Shown here piece by piece: positions 24,775-37,100 of a stretch of DNA of 64,000 nucleotides. The stretch lies in assembly GCF_015832195.1 (NCBI RefSeq), contig NC_052017.1:82337801-82401800 (forward strand), read 5' to 3'. Position numbers and translations under genes: made by a program. Position 1 is the stretch's first letter. The number at the start of each line of letters is the position of its first letter. Source of the DNA: Motacilla alba alba (taxonomy: Eukaryota; Chordata; Aves; Passeriformes; Motacillidae). The notes under the pieces are model-generated. The model was given only the letters and a program-made list of their open reading frames with translations. It searched no databases and was not told where the DNA came from.

Positions 24775-27700
24775 TTTTAATACACATTCCTCTATATGCT
24801 GCAAGCAGAAAAACAAAGAACATGATTCAAAACATTCACCTATTCATTTTAACCTAGAATGGATAGCTTGAAATTGTGTGCCCCAAGGGACTATTAACAA
24901 AGATGCTATTCAAATTAGATTAAAGCTGTCAGACATGCTGTGAGTTATGTCTGCTCATTTCCTGCAAGATTAAGATTTTTTTGTTTGTTCCCAGCAATGT
25001 ATGTCAAGATGAATTAATGCAGGTATTTTATTACATATGTGGAAAAAAAAAATCAGAGTCATAATTTATCTGCAAAGGAAAATACACAAGATTGTCTTTT
25101 CTGGGTTACTACTCTAGTTATCATGTCACACTATAAAATAATCTCCCCCCCGAAGGCTTGTAAGTTAATTAGATTTGATTTTTCTCAATTTTTTTTTTTT
25201 TGGTATTTTTATGACTGGTGTTTACATCTGTGCTGGAGTAGTATAAATGTTAAAGTTATGAGGTAATATTTAAATACCTAAGAGTAAACCTATTTCCTAC
25301 TCAAATTCTGTAGGATTGTGTACTTTCCCAAAATTTTGATCATACTGCTTTTTTCTTTTTCCTACTACCAGATCACAGTATTAACTATAGGTAGTATTGT
25401 CTGAGAGAAATGTCTATGTTCTTTCCTTAGTGTGTTCTGAGAAACCAGCAATAGAAAAGTGTTTTGAGAGAGTGGGAGTGAATCGCTTTAGGCAAAGTGC
25501 AATTCACTTCTGATTAAACAACTTTCCTCCAGACAGAAAAGGACTTTTTATTTCAGTTTCTGCTTAGATGGATACTTATCTTTTTAGTATAACATCATCT
25601 AATAGCAGAACAGAAAATTCTTGATAAAGGGGTTATTGCAAAAGATTTTTCAGGCAGAATCCAGGAACTGAGAAGAGGAATCCAGATTTGAAAATTCAGA
25701 AACTGATGAGAAATGTAAATAACTTCTGACACTGGAAGAAAAAAAAAAAAAAAAAGAGAGAAAATCTGAAGGAATGAGGAAGTAGGTCAAAAGGACTGCA
25801 GCACTTAGACCAAGAGAATTAAAATCCTAAAGCTCCGCAACATGAAGGTCTTTAACACTTTTCTAGACTGGAAAGCTATAATTTTGCAAGCATGATATGA
25901 AAGCAAACTGAATATTAGAGCAAATTTTAAGCATGAAAAAAATGAATCATATAATATGAGAACTCATCAGCTGAAAGCTGTAGGAGACAACTGGTCCATT
26001 CAGCTTTGGCCAGTTCAGATTGTTTCAGAAATCAATGCCAGGTACAGAGAGAAAATGGCACAGAGCTCCTAAGTAAGAAATTCTATATTCCCTGTCTTCC
26101 TCCTTTGCCTGAATCTAATTTAGATCTGAAATGAAAACTTAGGCTTTCAATTTATGTCCACTAATATTGTCTTGAACCCTAAAGCTCAGATGCTTCTATA
26201 ATAATTCATGCTGGTGTGCAAAGAGAATTGTGGCCCAAAGCTGGTCCTATTGAAGATTCCATAAAGCAGGAAACCACTGGTAGCATTTTTTGGGGCAAAG
26301 TGAGATGATATGCAAATAAATGCCTTTCAGCTGAATTGCAATTTTTGTAAAAGATCAGTAAATATTTGGTTTATATTTCAACTTGGGAGGTAATGAATCA
26401 ATACTAGCAATGGGAGGAGGAAGAAAAGGCTGTGGAAGGTGAACTTAGGTTGTCCTGGCACAAATTTCAGTCCTACATTATGTTGCAGGTGAGCTGGCAG
26501 CACCAGTGCTCCAGGTCCTGGAGTGAGCAGATCCATTATGTTATCTGTGCTCTTTGAGGACCCATACAACACTGATTTATTTTTAGACTGGTGGTATAAA
26601 TGCAGGGGTTTATTTGCAATGAAGTGGCAGAGAGATGCATCTGGCTGTGATACCAATGATGTAAGACTGAGAGCTTTTGGGTGAAACTTCACAGAGAAAC
26701 AGTGATTCCAGCAAGGCCTCCCAAGGCAGTACTAAATACAAGTTATAATTCTTATACCATGAGAAATGGGAATGCTTTCAAGTGAGGCCTTACAGCACTT
26801 TCACTGGAGTTTATCTGATCCAAACTGCTGACTCTGCTGACCCAAGACAACGAAAACTGATTGGAACCACATAAATAGAGGAGCAAGAAGGGACAAAAGG
26901 CATCATTAGTGAAGAACTAAATTTAAAAATGTTCGAAACTGTGATTGAAGAACCTAACAGAATAAATAGATAGTTCTTGTTCCCTAATAAATATTGTATT
27001 TTCCAAAGAAAAATGTTTCAAGATATGATCCAAGAACCTGGCATATGAGAAATACTATTTTGCAAGGTTATCCCAAGGGATTTTTGTTTTGTGGATGGAT
27101 TTCTGTGTGGGATCCTAATTGCTACTATTTGTCACATTTTCAGAATAAAATTTTAGGCAATGCTTTCGGCTTTTCAGTGAACAATAGGATAACAGTAATA
27201 TAAATAATATAGGCTGCTGAGCATTTTCTATTGGAATTTCTTAATTATTCTTGTGAGAAATACAAATTTATAAAAAAAATCACAACAACCTATTATCAAA
27301 ATTAAAATAATACTTCTTTGGTGTTTGGGTGACTGTTAAATTATACTTTCTCAGTGTGCCACATAATAAGCATTCAGGCTTTCCCTTTTCTCCAGTCAGG
27401 TCAGACCTGCACTACTTGTGATGCAATTCAGGTTTCCTATAAGAGGCTCATGAATGTCAGCAGATCAGGTAAGAACCTCTGTCTGAATTCCAGTGAAGTG
27501 ATGTAGCTCACAATAAAAATTAAGTTTGATTGTGAATTATCTTGTAGCAGAGTTCATCTCAATACGTTCAAATAAAATGTTTTAATGCTGAAATACAGAA
27601 AGTTTCCAGTTGGAAAAAAAAATCTTCAAGATTCAATATTTAACCATTAATATATTGAAGTTTTTACTAATTGAAAATTTTCTTGGAGTTGGCAAGTGAT

Positions 27701-28730
27701 ATTTTGGGGGATGAGAAAAGAAGCTGCAATTTCCTTCACAAACCATAGGTTTTAATCATTTCCAAATAAGTGCTATGGAAAAATATTCAGAATACTTCAG
27801 CTAGGCACATTTACAGCATTTTTGGGAAACATAATCCTGAGATATTATGGAAGTTCTCAGTCTACTGATGGAGTGTATCCTAACAACTTGCAAAAGCGAA
27901 TCATTATGAACTGGCAAAACTTAGTGGAATACTATCAAACTTTCCTATGCACCTGCCATTTAACATAAATATTTTGGAAAGCAATGTTTAATTTGAAATT
28001 ATTTGGGATATGACAGAAGATAGAATATGTTGAACCACTTATTGCAGCTGGGTACAAATCTTGGGGCTTCTGAATCATTAAAGTCTCCTAATTTTTATTA
28101 TGACACTGTCAGAGAGAACAAATATTCCAAGTAATTTAGTTTGTCCTCATTAAATATGCCCACATCCCTGCTGATAAGCAACAACATTCTAAAGATAGTA
28201 GGAGCTGCTGTGAATTACATTTCTTAAAATTACATTTAATGAGAAATTTATTAATTCTGTTTGCATTTAATGCAGTTTTCATATCATCATGAATTTAAAA
28301 AAATAGGAAATTTGGTTTTGCTGTGAGGGCTGCTGGACATGTATTTTTCAGATGGGGAGTATTTGAGACTCAGCAGCCTGACTAGTTTTTCAGTTAAACA
28401 AGAGTACTTTAGTGAAATGGAATATCTGATGCCTTAAAAGAAAAATCATGTACTCAGTCACTGTAGGAGTTTAAAGTGATTAGCTGAAAATACCCAGCAG
28501 AAATGAGGAAACAAAGAACTAGAGTGCTGAAAACTGATTCTTGGGGACTCTGGAGCTCATAGATAGCAAAATACTGTTCTGTGATTGAGGGAAATATTAT
28601 GAAGGCTGAATGCTTGTAAGCTCATGGGAGTGTGTTGTAAGAGCCAGCAGATAGATTATGACTAGAAAAGTATGACTGTACAAAGGTCATTGGATGCAGG
28701 AAAAAGCAGCTGCAATGCTCAAGTTTAAAG

Positions 28731-28750
28731 AATGCTCAAATTTGAGCATT
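28731..28750. repeat. 20-bp perfect palindrome
   Basis: AATGCTCAAA is followed directly by TTTGAGCATT, its exact reverse complement. Further direct copies of ATGCTCAA lie just before (28715) and just after (28751), so the octamer occurs four times within about 45 bp, once inverted. Confidence 0.95.
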
Positions 28751-29013
28751 ATGCTCAATAAAGTACCTATAAAGGTGATCTATAAAGGTAGGCAGCTACA
28801 CAACAATGCAGTGATGAGACACATTGCAAGAGCCCGTGTCATGTAGCTTTTGTTGATGGACACTGCAATCTGTGGTTGTATTCTTTTTTTAAAACCTGTA
28901 TCTCCCACACTTTTTCTATGACTAAAATGGGGCACAGAAGTTCTCCTGCAATATGTGTATCCTTGGGTTTTTTTTCAACATATGTTGCTTATGTATCTGG
29001 TTGCAAAATAGCA

Positions 29014-29898
29014 TGTTGGGTTGACCTTGACCAACTACCAGATGCCCACCCATCCTTCATTCCCCCCACTCCCTCCCACAACAAGACAAGGGGAGAAAAT
29101 AAGACAAGTAAGGGTCAAAACAAAAAGAGGGTGTCTCTTATCGTTTACCATCAGAGGCAAAACAATTTGGGGGAAAATAGTATTGCTAATTAAAATAGAT
29201 TTGAATAGTGAGTAATTAGGACAAAGTGCCATTTCCTACCTACCCTTCACTTTTTTACCAGGCTCAAATTCATTTCTTCATTTCCACTCCTTACTCCCTC
29301 TACATTGTGCAGAGGATGGGGAATGAGGTCTGTGGTCAGTCCATAAAGTTCAGTCAGTTCAGCTCTGATGCTTTTTCCTCCATGCAGTTTTTCAGTGCTC
29401 CAGCATGGGCACTTCCTGGGCTGCAGCTTCCTTCAGAGCCTGTCACCTTCTCTGGCATGGGATATTCCAGGGGCTGCAGTGTGGATAGCTGATTTTACCT
29501 TGCACGCCATGGTTTGCAGTGTGGATATCCACTCTGGGATATTCCTCTCAACTGACTGATCCACTGGGGTGTCTCCAGGAGCTGCAGGTAAATCTCTGTT
29601 CTAGTACCTGGAGCAACTCCTCCCCAGGAGCCCTTCCTAGGGTCCATAGGTCCAACTGTTTCCCATACTTTTTTACTCACTACTCAACAGCATTTTGTCC
29701 TTTTAAAATAGGTTTTCCCCAAGGTGCCCCACACATCTCACATGTGGCTGAAGGGCTTCAGCTGTGTCCGGCAGTGGGTCAAACAGGAGCTGGCAGGAAT
29801 TAACTGTCTCCCACATGGAGCAACTCTGGCCCCTCCTCAGAGAGGCCAGGGCTGCAGCCCGGCCACCATTGCCAATACCTCAACATGCACACCCAATA
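29014..29898 (-). mobile_element. Solo LTR of an avian endogenous retrovirus (minus orientation)
   Basis: The plus-strand ends are TGTTGGGT and ACCCAATA, a near-perfect inverted terminal pair (7 of 8) typical of LTRs. The interior matches the layout of a common avian LTR as I remember it. That layout starts with a GGTTGACCTTGACCAACTACC and AGATGCCCACCC opening, has a GACAAGGGGAGAAAATAAGACAAG block and then a CCCAAATTGTTTTGCC block (minus strand). It also has repeated CTCCAGCATGGG / GGGCTGCAG units, a CTGGAGCAACTCCTCCCC block and a GC-richer U3 end. On the minus strand the U3 would begin at 29898. The upstream flank ATAGCA (29008-29013) and downstream GAAGCA (29899-29904) share four of six bases, a weak trace of target duplication. 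No internal retroviral genes are adjacent. The family name is not certain. Confidence 0.82.
29385..29575. repeat. Degenerate minisatellite inside the solo LTR
   Basis: Diverged units with wording like CTCCAGCATGGGCACTTCC, GGGCTGCAG, GGATATTCCAGGGGCTGCAG and GTGGATATCCACTC follow each other. Internal 'gctccagcgtggg...gggctgcag' repeats are a known trait of this LTR type. Copies here are too diverged to count exactly. Confidence 0.6.
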
Positions 29899-31254
29899 GA
29901 AGCAGGCAGTAAATGACAGCCCTGGAGGAGAGTGTGACAAAGGAGAGGATTGAGAAGGCCCATTGGCAATGGGTAAATAAGAGAATATTTCAGCTGGGCT
30001 TCAAGACTCCATTGGAAATGGGATGCATTCAGGCAGGGAGACTGAGTGGCAAAATTAAGAACTATGGCTGGAAATCTCAGAAGCACCAACTGCCCACATT
30101 AAAAGGTTGGTAAATAAAAGAAAATTATAATGCCAGAAACAGAAAGGAAGGGAAAATACATATTTTTTTTAAAGTTCTTATATTCCTGTTATCTTCAAAG
30201 TCTTGTTTACTTATTTTTTTGTGTTTCCAGCAGAACTTATAAACGCAGTGTGTTTCAAATGTTAATTTGCTGAATTCAGACAATTAAAACATAGCAACTC
30301 TGTTTTGAACGCTATTAATCCCAAAGCACAATAGGAATCAGGGATTCCCTTGTATTTTTTTAATCCCCTGCACACGTTTGTTGTAATAAACTGCTTTGCT
30401 GGCTTGTTTGTAATACATCTTGTGTTACATTCTGCACCCTGAGCAATTACTGAAATCATTTAAATTCTGAGCTACTTTTCTCTTTTTTAAGTGTCAGGTC
30501 TAAAGGTGACACTAAGTTCTGGGGATTCTGGGGGTTTGAGAGCTCAGTGAGTTTTCAGAGTTTACTAAAACTTTCTTTAATAATTTAGACTCCTTTCTTC
30601 AAAACAAAACAAAAAACAACAACATTCAGTTTAAGCATAACCAGTCTTTCCCCTAAGTTCTTAATCCAAAGCTCACTGAAGTTAGAGGAAAGAGTTCTGA
30701 AGGCTGCATCAAACTTGAAATGGAATTCTGTGCCCTCTATTACTGACAAAAGCTATGTACAAACAGAACTACCCAATGGCATACTCAATGTATTTTTCTT
30801 TTGACAGAATTTTTCTCTGTATCTTCTATTGCCTGCCTTTCCCCACACTCTCTGAATTTGTTACCTCTCTGTCCCTTCTTTTCTCTTTCTCATGCTGCTT
30901 TTTTTCAGATTTTTTCATATTGACTCAGTTTTCTGTTACCATATCTCCACATGGACAGAAAACAACAAACTATTCAAAAATAATTTTTACTTCCCAGAGC
31001 TTCAGCTGGTTCAGGAACAGGCAATAAGAATTTGCTTAATACCTCCATCTTAAGGACTTACACTTGTGAATAATAATGAAATTATTTAGAATGTATTTAA
31101 TCGCAAGCCAAGATTTATAGACTTGAATGTCTAACCGTAAGCTTCAAATCCCACATTTAATTACTTAAATTATCACTGATTCTCAAAAGTCCTCAGCATT
31201 CCACACTTTTAAAATGTGGCACTTTTAAAATGTAACTCTTAGGAACCTAGGTAG

Positions 31255-31313
31255 ATTTAAGAACCCAATGTTAATCACCTGGGCTACATTTAAGAACCCA
31301 GTGTTAATTACCT
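31255..31313. repeat. Tandem duplication, 33-bp period, 2 copies
   Basis: ATTTAAGAACCCAATGTTAA (31255) recurs as ATTTAAGAACCCAGTGTTAA (31288), followed by TCACCT and TTACCT. Just upstream CACTTTTAAAATGT is also doubled (31204 and 31220). Two independent short duplications thus lie side by side. Confidence 0.9.
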
Positions 31314-31752
31314 AGGTTTAACATGGAGGGTGATTCTACCAAATCTCTTCTTAAAAGAATAACTTCATTTATAGTTTCTAACTTCTTACAGAAGTGATTA
31401 GCATGCACAAAAAGAACCTGGAAATTTTTATAAACCGAAGTCTGACTGCAACTTTTTCTTTTGTTTTCTCTTCTTTTTATTAGGTTCTCTATGTAGCACA
31501 GAATTTTTAAAGCCCTACAAAATGAATATAGAAAGTATTTTTTTTCTGTCATCCTTATAAAAACAAAAGGTGAGTTACCAAACCATTCTGTATTCACAAC
31601 CATGCAGTAGAAGTTCTCAGATACAGTGTCTTTTCAGAAGCAAAAAATGTACAAATGTACTAGTTGTCTTTTTATTGAAACTATTTGAATTGCATTATTA
31701 ATTTTCTTCTTAATATCTTCCTTTAGTATTTCAGCAAAGTAATATAAACTGC

Positions 31753-31782
31753 TATATTTTATAGTAAAAACTATAAAATATA
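31753..31782. repeat. Hairpin: 12-bp perfect arms, 6-bp loop
   Basis: TATATTTTATAG, loop TAAAAA, then CTATAAAATATA: the arms are exact reverse complements. The AT-only composition makes chance formation easier than the length suggests. Confidence 0.9.
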
Positions 31783-32249
31783 TACCAGAGAGTATGATTT
31801 GATATTTTCATACTCCATACTTGTTTGAACAAGGTGCATATTAGGGTATTTTTCAATGTGTGAATACAGATTGTGCTGAGGGGGTGTGAATCCCTCTAAC
31901 TAGACAATCACAACAGAAGCTCGTAGGTAAAATTACAGATGAGAGACTTTTTTAACAATTTAACAATTGAACAACTGTTTTAACAGTTTACCAACTGTGT
32001 CACCTTCACCCTTCAGAACCTGGAAAGATGGTAACTATAGGTTGCAGACATTGTTCTGGCAGATGGGATTTATTGATCTTTACAGGCAAACCAGAGTCAG
32101 CACATTCCTGTTCTAAATGTCACAGCCTTTCAACCCTGATGTTAGAGGCATCTCATGATGATAAGAGTGTTACTAAGGTGCTCTAGTGTTTTATTTGGGC
32201 AAAGAAGTGCTTTCAAGAAGGGATGCTTGAACATACAATAACATGGGGC

Positions 32250-32620
32250 AAGGAGTAGTCATGCCAGGACCTTCTCTATGTGCTCCCAGGGGCTCTGTCA
32301 CCTTCCTCAAACACTTGTTTTGAGGTTGGTAGGGGTGGGGATGACCCGCCAGCCCTGCCAGGGGCAGTGACAGAGCCTGAGGTAGATGTCCAGGGTGAAG
32401 CTGGATTGGAATGGGCTGTAAGGTACTCCTCAACTGGGGCTGCTCTAGGCTCACACCATGCTATGGCCATGCCATGCCAGGGCATCTCCCTCCGCAGCCC
32501 CAGCCCAACAACTTGGAATTCCAGCTAAGCCTCTTCCCAGCCCCCTCTCTATGCCTGTTCTAAGCACTGGTCCCAACCTGGTCCCCAGTTTTGGTGGGCT
32601 GACCCTGGAAGGCAACCAAG
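32250..32620. other. GC-rich island of unknown origin
   Basis: This stretch of about 370 bp is visibly richer in G and C than the rest of the window (CCCGCCAGCCCTGCCAGGGG, CTCCCTCCGCAGCCCCAGCC). Overlapping frames of 63-87 codons are open on both strands, which is expected from GC-rich DNA. It has no recognisable protein domain. It could be a transposable-element fragment (5' part of a CR1, or an LTR piece), an old processed copy or a regulatory island, and I cannot decide between these. Confidence 0.5.
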
Positions 32621-34018
32621 TATCAAAGTTGCTCGGAAGTTTTCCATAATTTATCCATAGGGGTCAAATGTGAAGCTGGGGACCGGGACATTAGCAGAAA
32701 GACCCTGTGCAAGGCAGTAGCTCTATAAAGCTGCTGTCTTCAAATTAGTGTGACTTTTCTTTTTAAAAAAGGGATCTGGCTGTATGTGCAAATGCTCCCT
32801 CATTTTTAGTGAAAGAGCCATGTTTGTCAGGTGAAAGCAAAAGCAGTAGTGGAACACTCGTCCTGCCCAACGTGAGATGCTCTCACCAGGTCTGTATAGG
32901 TGAAGTTTAGCAGGGCTAGTGCAACTCTTTAGATGTATGCTACTGGAAATGTGCAAAGTACTAGTCAGTGTATTTTACTTCAGATGTGATGAGGGAGGAG
33001 ATAGAGCTTTCCACTAAAAAAACAGTGATTAGAAAGGAGACTCACTAGGTCCAAGCAATCATTTTTTTTTTTTGTATGTAGCTTTTTTAAAGCAAATCCT
33101 CATCTAGCTGGGCCCATCAATTCTTTTAATACAAGCCACTGAAGAAAGCTAAAATTATTTGGAAGCAGAAGTCCATCATAATTATTCAAGACAAAGGTTT
33201 TTAAAAAATTGTTGAATTTTGCATCGGCTGAACTGCTGAAATGCTGAAAAAATTGTCCTCTAAACAGTGAGAGATACTTTATTGCAGCCTGCAAATGCGA
33301 TCTCCCTTTCACTTGTCCTCCTCACAGGAATTCCAGGTTTGACCTTAGAGAGATCCAGGAGAAAGGACACAGCAGGTGACTCACTGATCTTCCACACGAT
33401 CTGCAAAATGATATTTCCTTACCTATCAAAGTTTAGCTTCCTAGATCAAAGCTAAGCGCAACCACAAACAGCTGGTACAAAACACAAAGTCTAAAATACT
33501 GACCAGCAACTGAAAAACATCTTGAAGGGTGAGATTCAAGATTGTTAGGAGCATTCTTCCACAGCCACCATACAACAAGCTGAGTCTTCTGTGCTTCAAT
33601 AATTTCCTAAGATCATTTTCTGTTCCTGCATTTATCCACTGAACTTGATTTAAACCTTGCATTCTTTCTGCTCCATAAATTGTACATTTCTGCAGTAAAT
33701 TCCTTGAAAGCAGATTCAAAGCTACTGCAAAAGTTATGAGCAAGCATGGAAACAATTGGTTGATGGACTCTACTGTCTTACGAATTTCAAAATAGTAATA
33801 AAAGGGTTATATTAAGGAAAAGAAAACATTGCTTTGAAAATAACAAAAAAGACCATTCCATTCCACTTTTAAATGCTTATAATATTGACCACAGAAAGCT
33901 CATGACTTAAGAAAAGCCATAATCAAGTTTTGATGTTCAAAACTGTGTTCTTGTGAACAAGCTATATTTTTGTGGAGCTCAGCTGAAGTTCTTTCCTCTT
34001 TCAGAAAAAAAAAGACCT

Positions 34019-34150
34019 GCTAGATTTCAAAGCTGGAATGGACCACTGTGATTCTCTTTTGTGAAGATCAGTCTGGAAAACTAAATAAAGACTTCCATAA
34101 CTGTTACCATCAAAAGAATCCTTTAACCTAGTATTTCACATTGGAATGCC
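34019..34150 (-). mobile_element. Ancient CR1-type LINE 3' remnant (possible)
   Basis: TAGATTTCAAAGCTGGAATG and GACCACTGTGATTCTCTTTT resemble the reverse complement of the 3' end of old amniote CR1 elements. Their wording is 'tagattttaaggccagaagggaccattatgatcatct'-like. Only about 50 bp match with confidence, and the outer limit is a guess. Confidence 0.4.
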
Positions 34151-37100
34151 CAGGACCTATGTCTCAGTCAGAGATACAGGTGAAATAGTGATGTCTGTTG
34201 GCAACATACTCTTGTACTTTCACTTGATGCAACCCCTTCTTATACTATACCATAAAAGCAGCATAACTATTCTGCAGATTACTATTTCATCATTAAACAT
34301 GCCTAACTATGGTAAAGCCATGCGGGGAAAGATAATAGACTATTCATTTCAACAGAAGTGAATGATGACTGGTTTTACACTAAAAAAGGCCTGTGAAGAA
34401 ATGTCCCTCTGAGTAGGCCAGCAAAGCAGAGAAGAATTTCTCCTTTATGTTTTTTTTTAATCAGTTGCAAGAATATATTCATTAAATAAGACCCATATTT
34501 CAGGTAGATGATGGATAAGTTTCTATTCATAGATGCATAAATCACTATGTGATATTTAGGTTTAAAAATGCACAGTATTCAAAGCCATTGCTTTAATCAT
34601 GTAAGTGATAATTTGTATAGAGATAATCTATGATCTGAATGTATCTGAATCTATGTGTCTGAATGATCAGACACAGAAAAAAGAAAAATCTAAAAGGCAA
34701 CATGGCAGGAGTTGGAGTTTCTATGCAGTTTAGGACAAGATAAGCAGTGATCAAATGGCCAAATTATGACTATAGATGATAAAACAGTTTCCAAGAGAAC
34801 ATTCCAGCAGTGACTCCCATATAAAAATGAAAAAACGAAGGTGTCTAAAGAGGGAAGGGATAGTGAAGTGTCTAGTAATTTTAAATTATTTTACAGTGCA
34901 CACACAAATAACTAACCTTTTTTTTTTTTTTTTGAAGGTGATAATCTTTCTGAAGAACTGCTGACTTCAGAAAACTTTCGGAAAGTCAGCATATCTAAAA
35001 AGGCTGTGATAAAAATAGGTATGAAAATTGAAAATTTTATCTTAATTTTTCTGTCTCTCAAAGCATATAATATAGTTCTGCAATCATTTTAATTTCTATC
35101 CCGCAGATTACATAGAGGCGTACTTTAAAATGTGCATACTACTGCAAAAGAAGATGGAATAATAGGCAAATGAAAACTGTACCAAACCACTAACAGTGAA
35201 TAATATCTGATTTATTGTATCTAAATGGGACAAATCTACATTCCAGCAATGGATTTAGAAGAGCACATTAATCAGGAATAAATCTAATTGAACTAAGTCC
35301 AAACAACACAAGGTTTCTGTGAATGCAGCTGAGGAGTGTTAATGCTTTATAAAAAAAAGTAAATAAATATTCACTTTTTAAAAAATTGCACCACTCTTCT
35401 TAGCATTCTGCCTTGCTGTGGCAGTGTTCTATGTATTGTGGAGAATTACTGATAGGTCTCTTGTTCTAGCACAGCACCTTGGGGTCAGAAGTTGCATGTT
35501 CAGATCCTGATGGCTACTTTTAATCAGCATATAAGGATGACAGAGCTGTGCTGATTAGTAAATCCTGCCATTATCCAGTGAAGCTGCCTGGTAAAGTTCA
35601 CCCTTGTTCAAGAGCTGTAAGAGAGTGTGAGGATGCAGCGAATGTATCTAAAGTGCATTAACAAACAGATATCATTAATCATGAACAGCAGTGTTGATAA
35701 AAATACCAGCCTTCATTTCTTTTCTAACATGAGAAATCATGAGCCCTTGAGTCCCATTCTTCTTAATTATCCTGAGATTTATAGAAGAAAGCTATTATGC
35801 TAGATTTCTCAAACCACAATTTTTATTTTTACACATTATTTTTCACCTGAGTTCTAGCGAGAACAGAAAGATTTCAGCCCAGTTCAGACAGAGCAAGAAT
35901 GTCACCTTTTTTCTAGTAGGAGCACCTTTTTCTTATAATAAAAAGACAGGCATCAAATCATTACATTTATGAATTTCGGTTGTTGTTTTTGAGATCACTT
36001 GTGTGGTCAGGGAAAGATTGTTATCTTTCTCTTCTCATTATTATTTTATTTTGCTCTAGAGAATTAAACAAAGTTTACTGTAAGCATAGATCATTCTTCT
36101 TGTTGCCATTTAGTTCCTTCCTTACTGCTCTCAATGGCAAGCCAAAATTTAGTATTTCTGTACAGTTAGGTATTCAGCAGTGACCCAACAGGAAACATCA
36201 ATATTTTCTGACTCTGAAAAGCAAAAAGACAGCAAAGGCAGCACATAATGCACCTTTCAGGCTTGTTTTGACTTCTCAGCCACAATTATATGAAGGGTAT
36301 TCATTATCTGTCTTAAGGAAACATATTTTTCTCTGAAGTAAAGCTCCATTGGTAAGTGATGTTTGCTGCGGAACTATTCACTTATAAAGCTCTGGGACCC
36401 CACAAAAAGCCTCAAGTCACTTTGTTGCTTTTCTTTTTGCAAAAGCAGCTTTTAAGTAATGCAAAAGAAAGATAATAGCTGTGCTGAAAATAGTTGGAGG
36501 CCACTGCTTTGAGGACCCTTTACTGCAGTTAATCTCTCAGATAGCTGCTATCACTCCCACTCTTTCTGAAACATTTCCTAATTGGCTCCTTGAAAGTTCA
36601 GCTTCTTGCCCTTCAAAGAGCAGCAGTATGGCTGCTGTCAAAGAAGGAGCCACTTAACTCAGGGTATGATCTTAATAAAAATTCTGCCGTTCCAGAAGTG
36701 TTATTGCCTATACCTTTTATTTTCCCTCATGACTTTTTTTTTCCTCCTATGTTAACCAAAAGGACAGAAGAGCTTGGAGACCATAGAAGCCTTCCAAGCA
36801 ATTCCTGTTTAAAATAGGCAGTTAGGCTCTGCCCACATGTACTTTTGGGTGATGATTAAGGAAGAGGGGGTCATTCCTCCCTGGGAATATTTTCAGTGCA
36901 AGAAGTAGGGAAGAACTCTGAGCAACTTTGCACCACAGGCTGTGGTTTCAATACAGCTTCAAGTACCCTCAGGCTCAGTCTGATTTTACCAGATGTTAGG
37001 ATTTTTTAACTTCAGAGGGGATTAGTATGATTGAAGGAAAAATGTATGTTATTCAACTGCCACAGAACTTCACTCATTTACCTGGATTATTCTGTTTTGA

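Larger units (their letters stand above)
24426..29013. other. Non-coding AT-rich DNA, no gene seen
   Basis: It holds a 14-bp satellite at 24709-24774, an A-run at 25739-25756 and a 20-bp palindrome at 28731-28750. A 104-codon minus-strand frame at 26378-26692 has no recognisable domain or gene-like context. I see no other structure. Confidence 0.6.
29899..34018. other. Non-coding DNA, no gene seen
   Basis: It contains a 33-bp tandem duplication (31255-31313), a 12-bp-arm hairpin (31753-31782) and a GC-rich island (32250-32620). No gene was recognised. Frames of up to 104 codons occur but none shows a domain. Confidence 0.55.

Noticed and set aside
25951..26030. Possible CR1-like opening (AATCATATAATATGAGAAC)
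   Set aside because: Only the first dozen bases resemble a CR1 tail; the rest does not follow any CR1 wording I can recognise.
29226..29803. Overlapping frames across the second LTR
   Set aside because: They fall in LTR sequence, which does not encode protein. The frames stay open because of GC-rich internal repeats.
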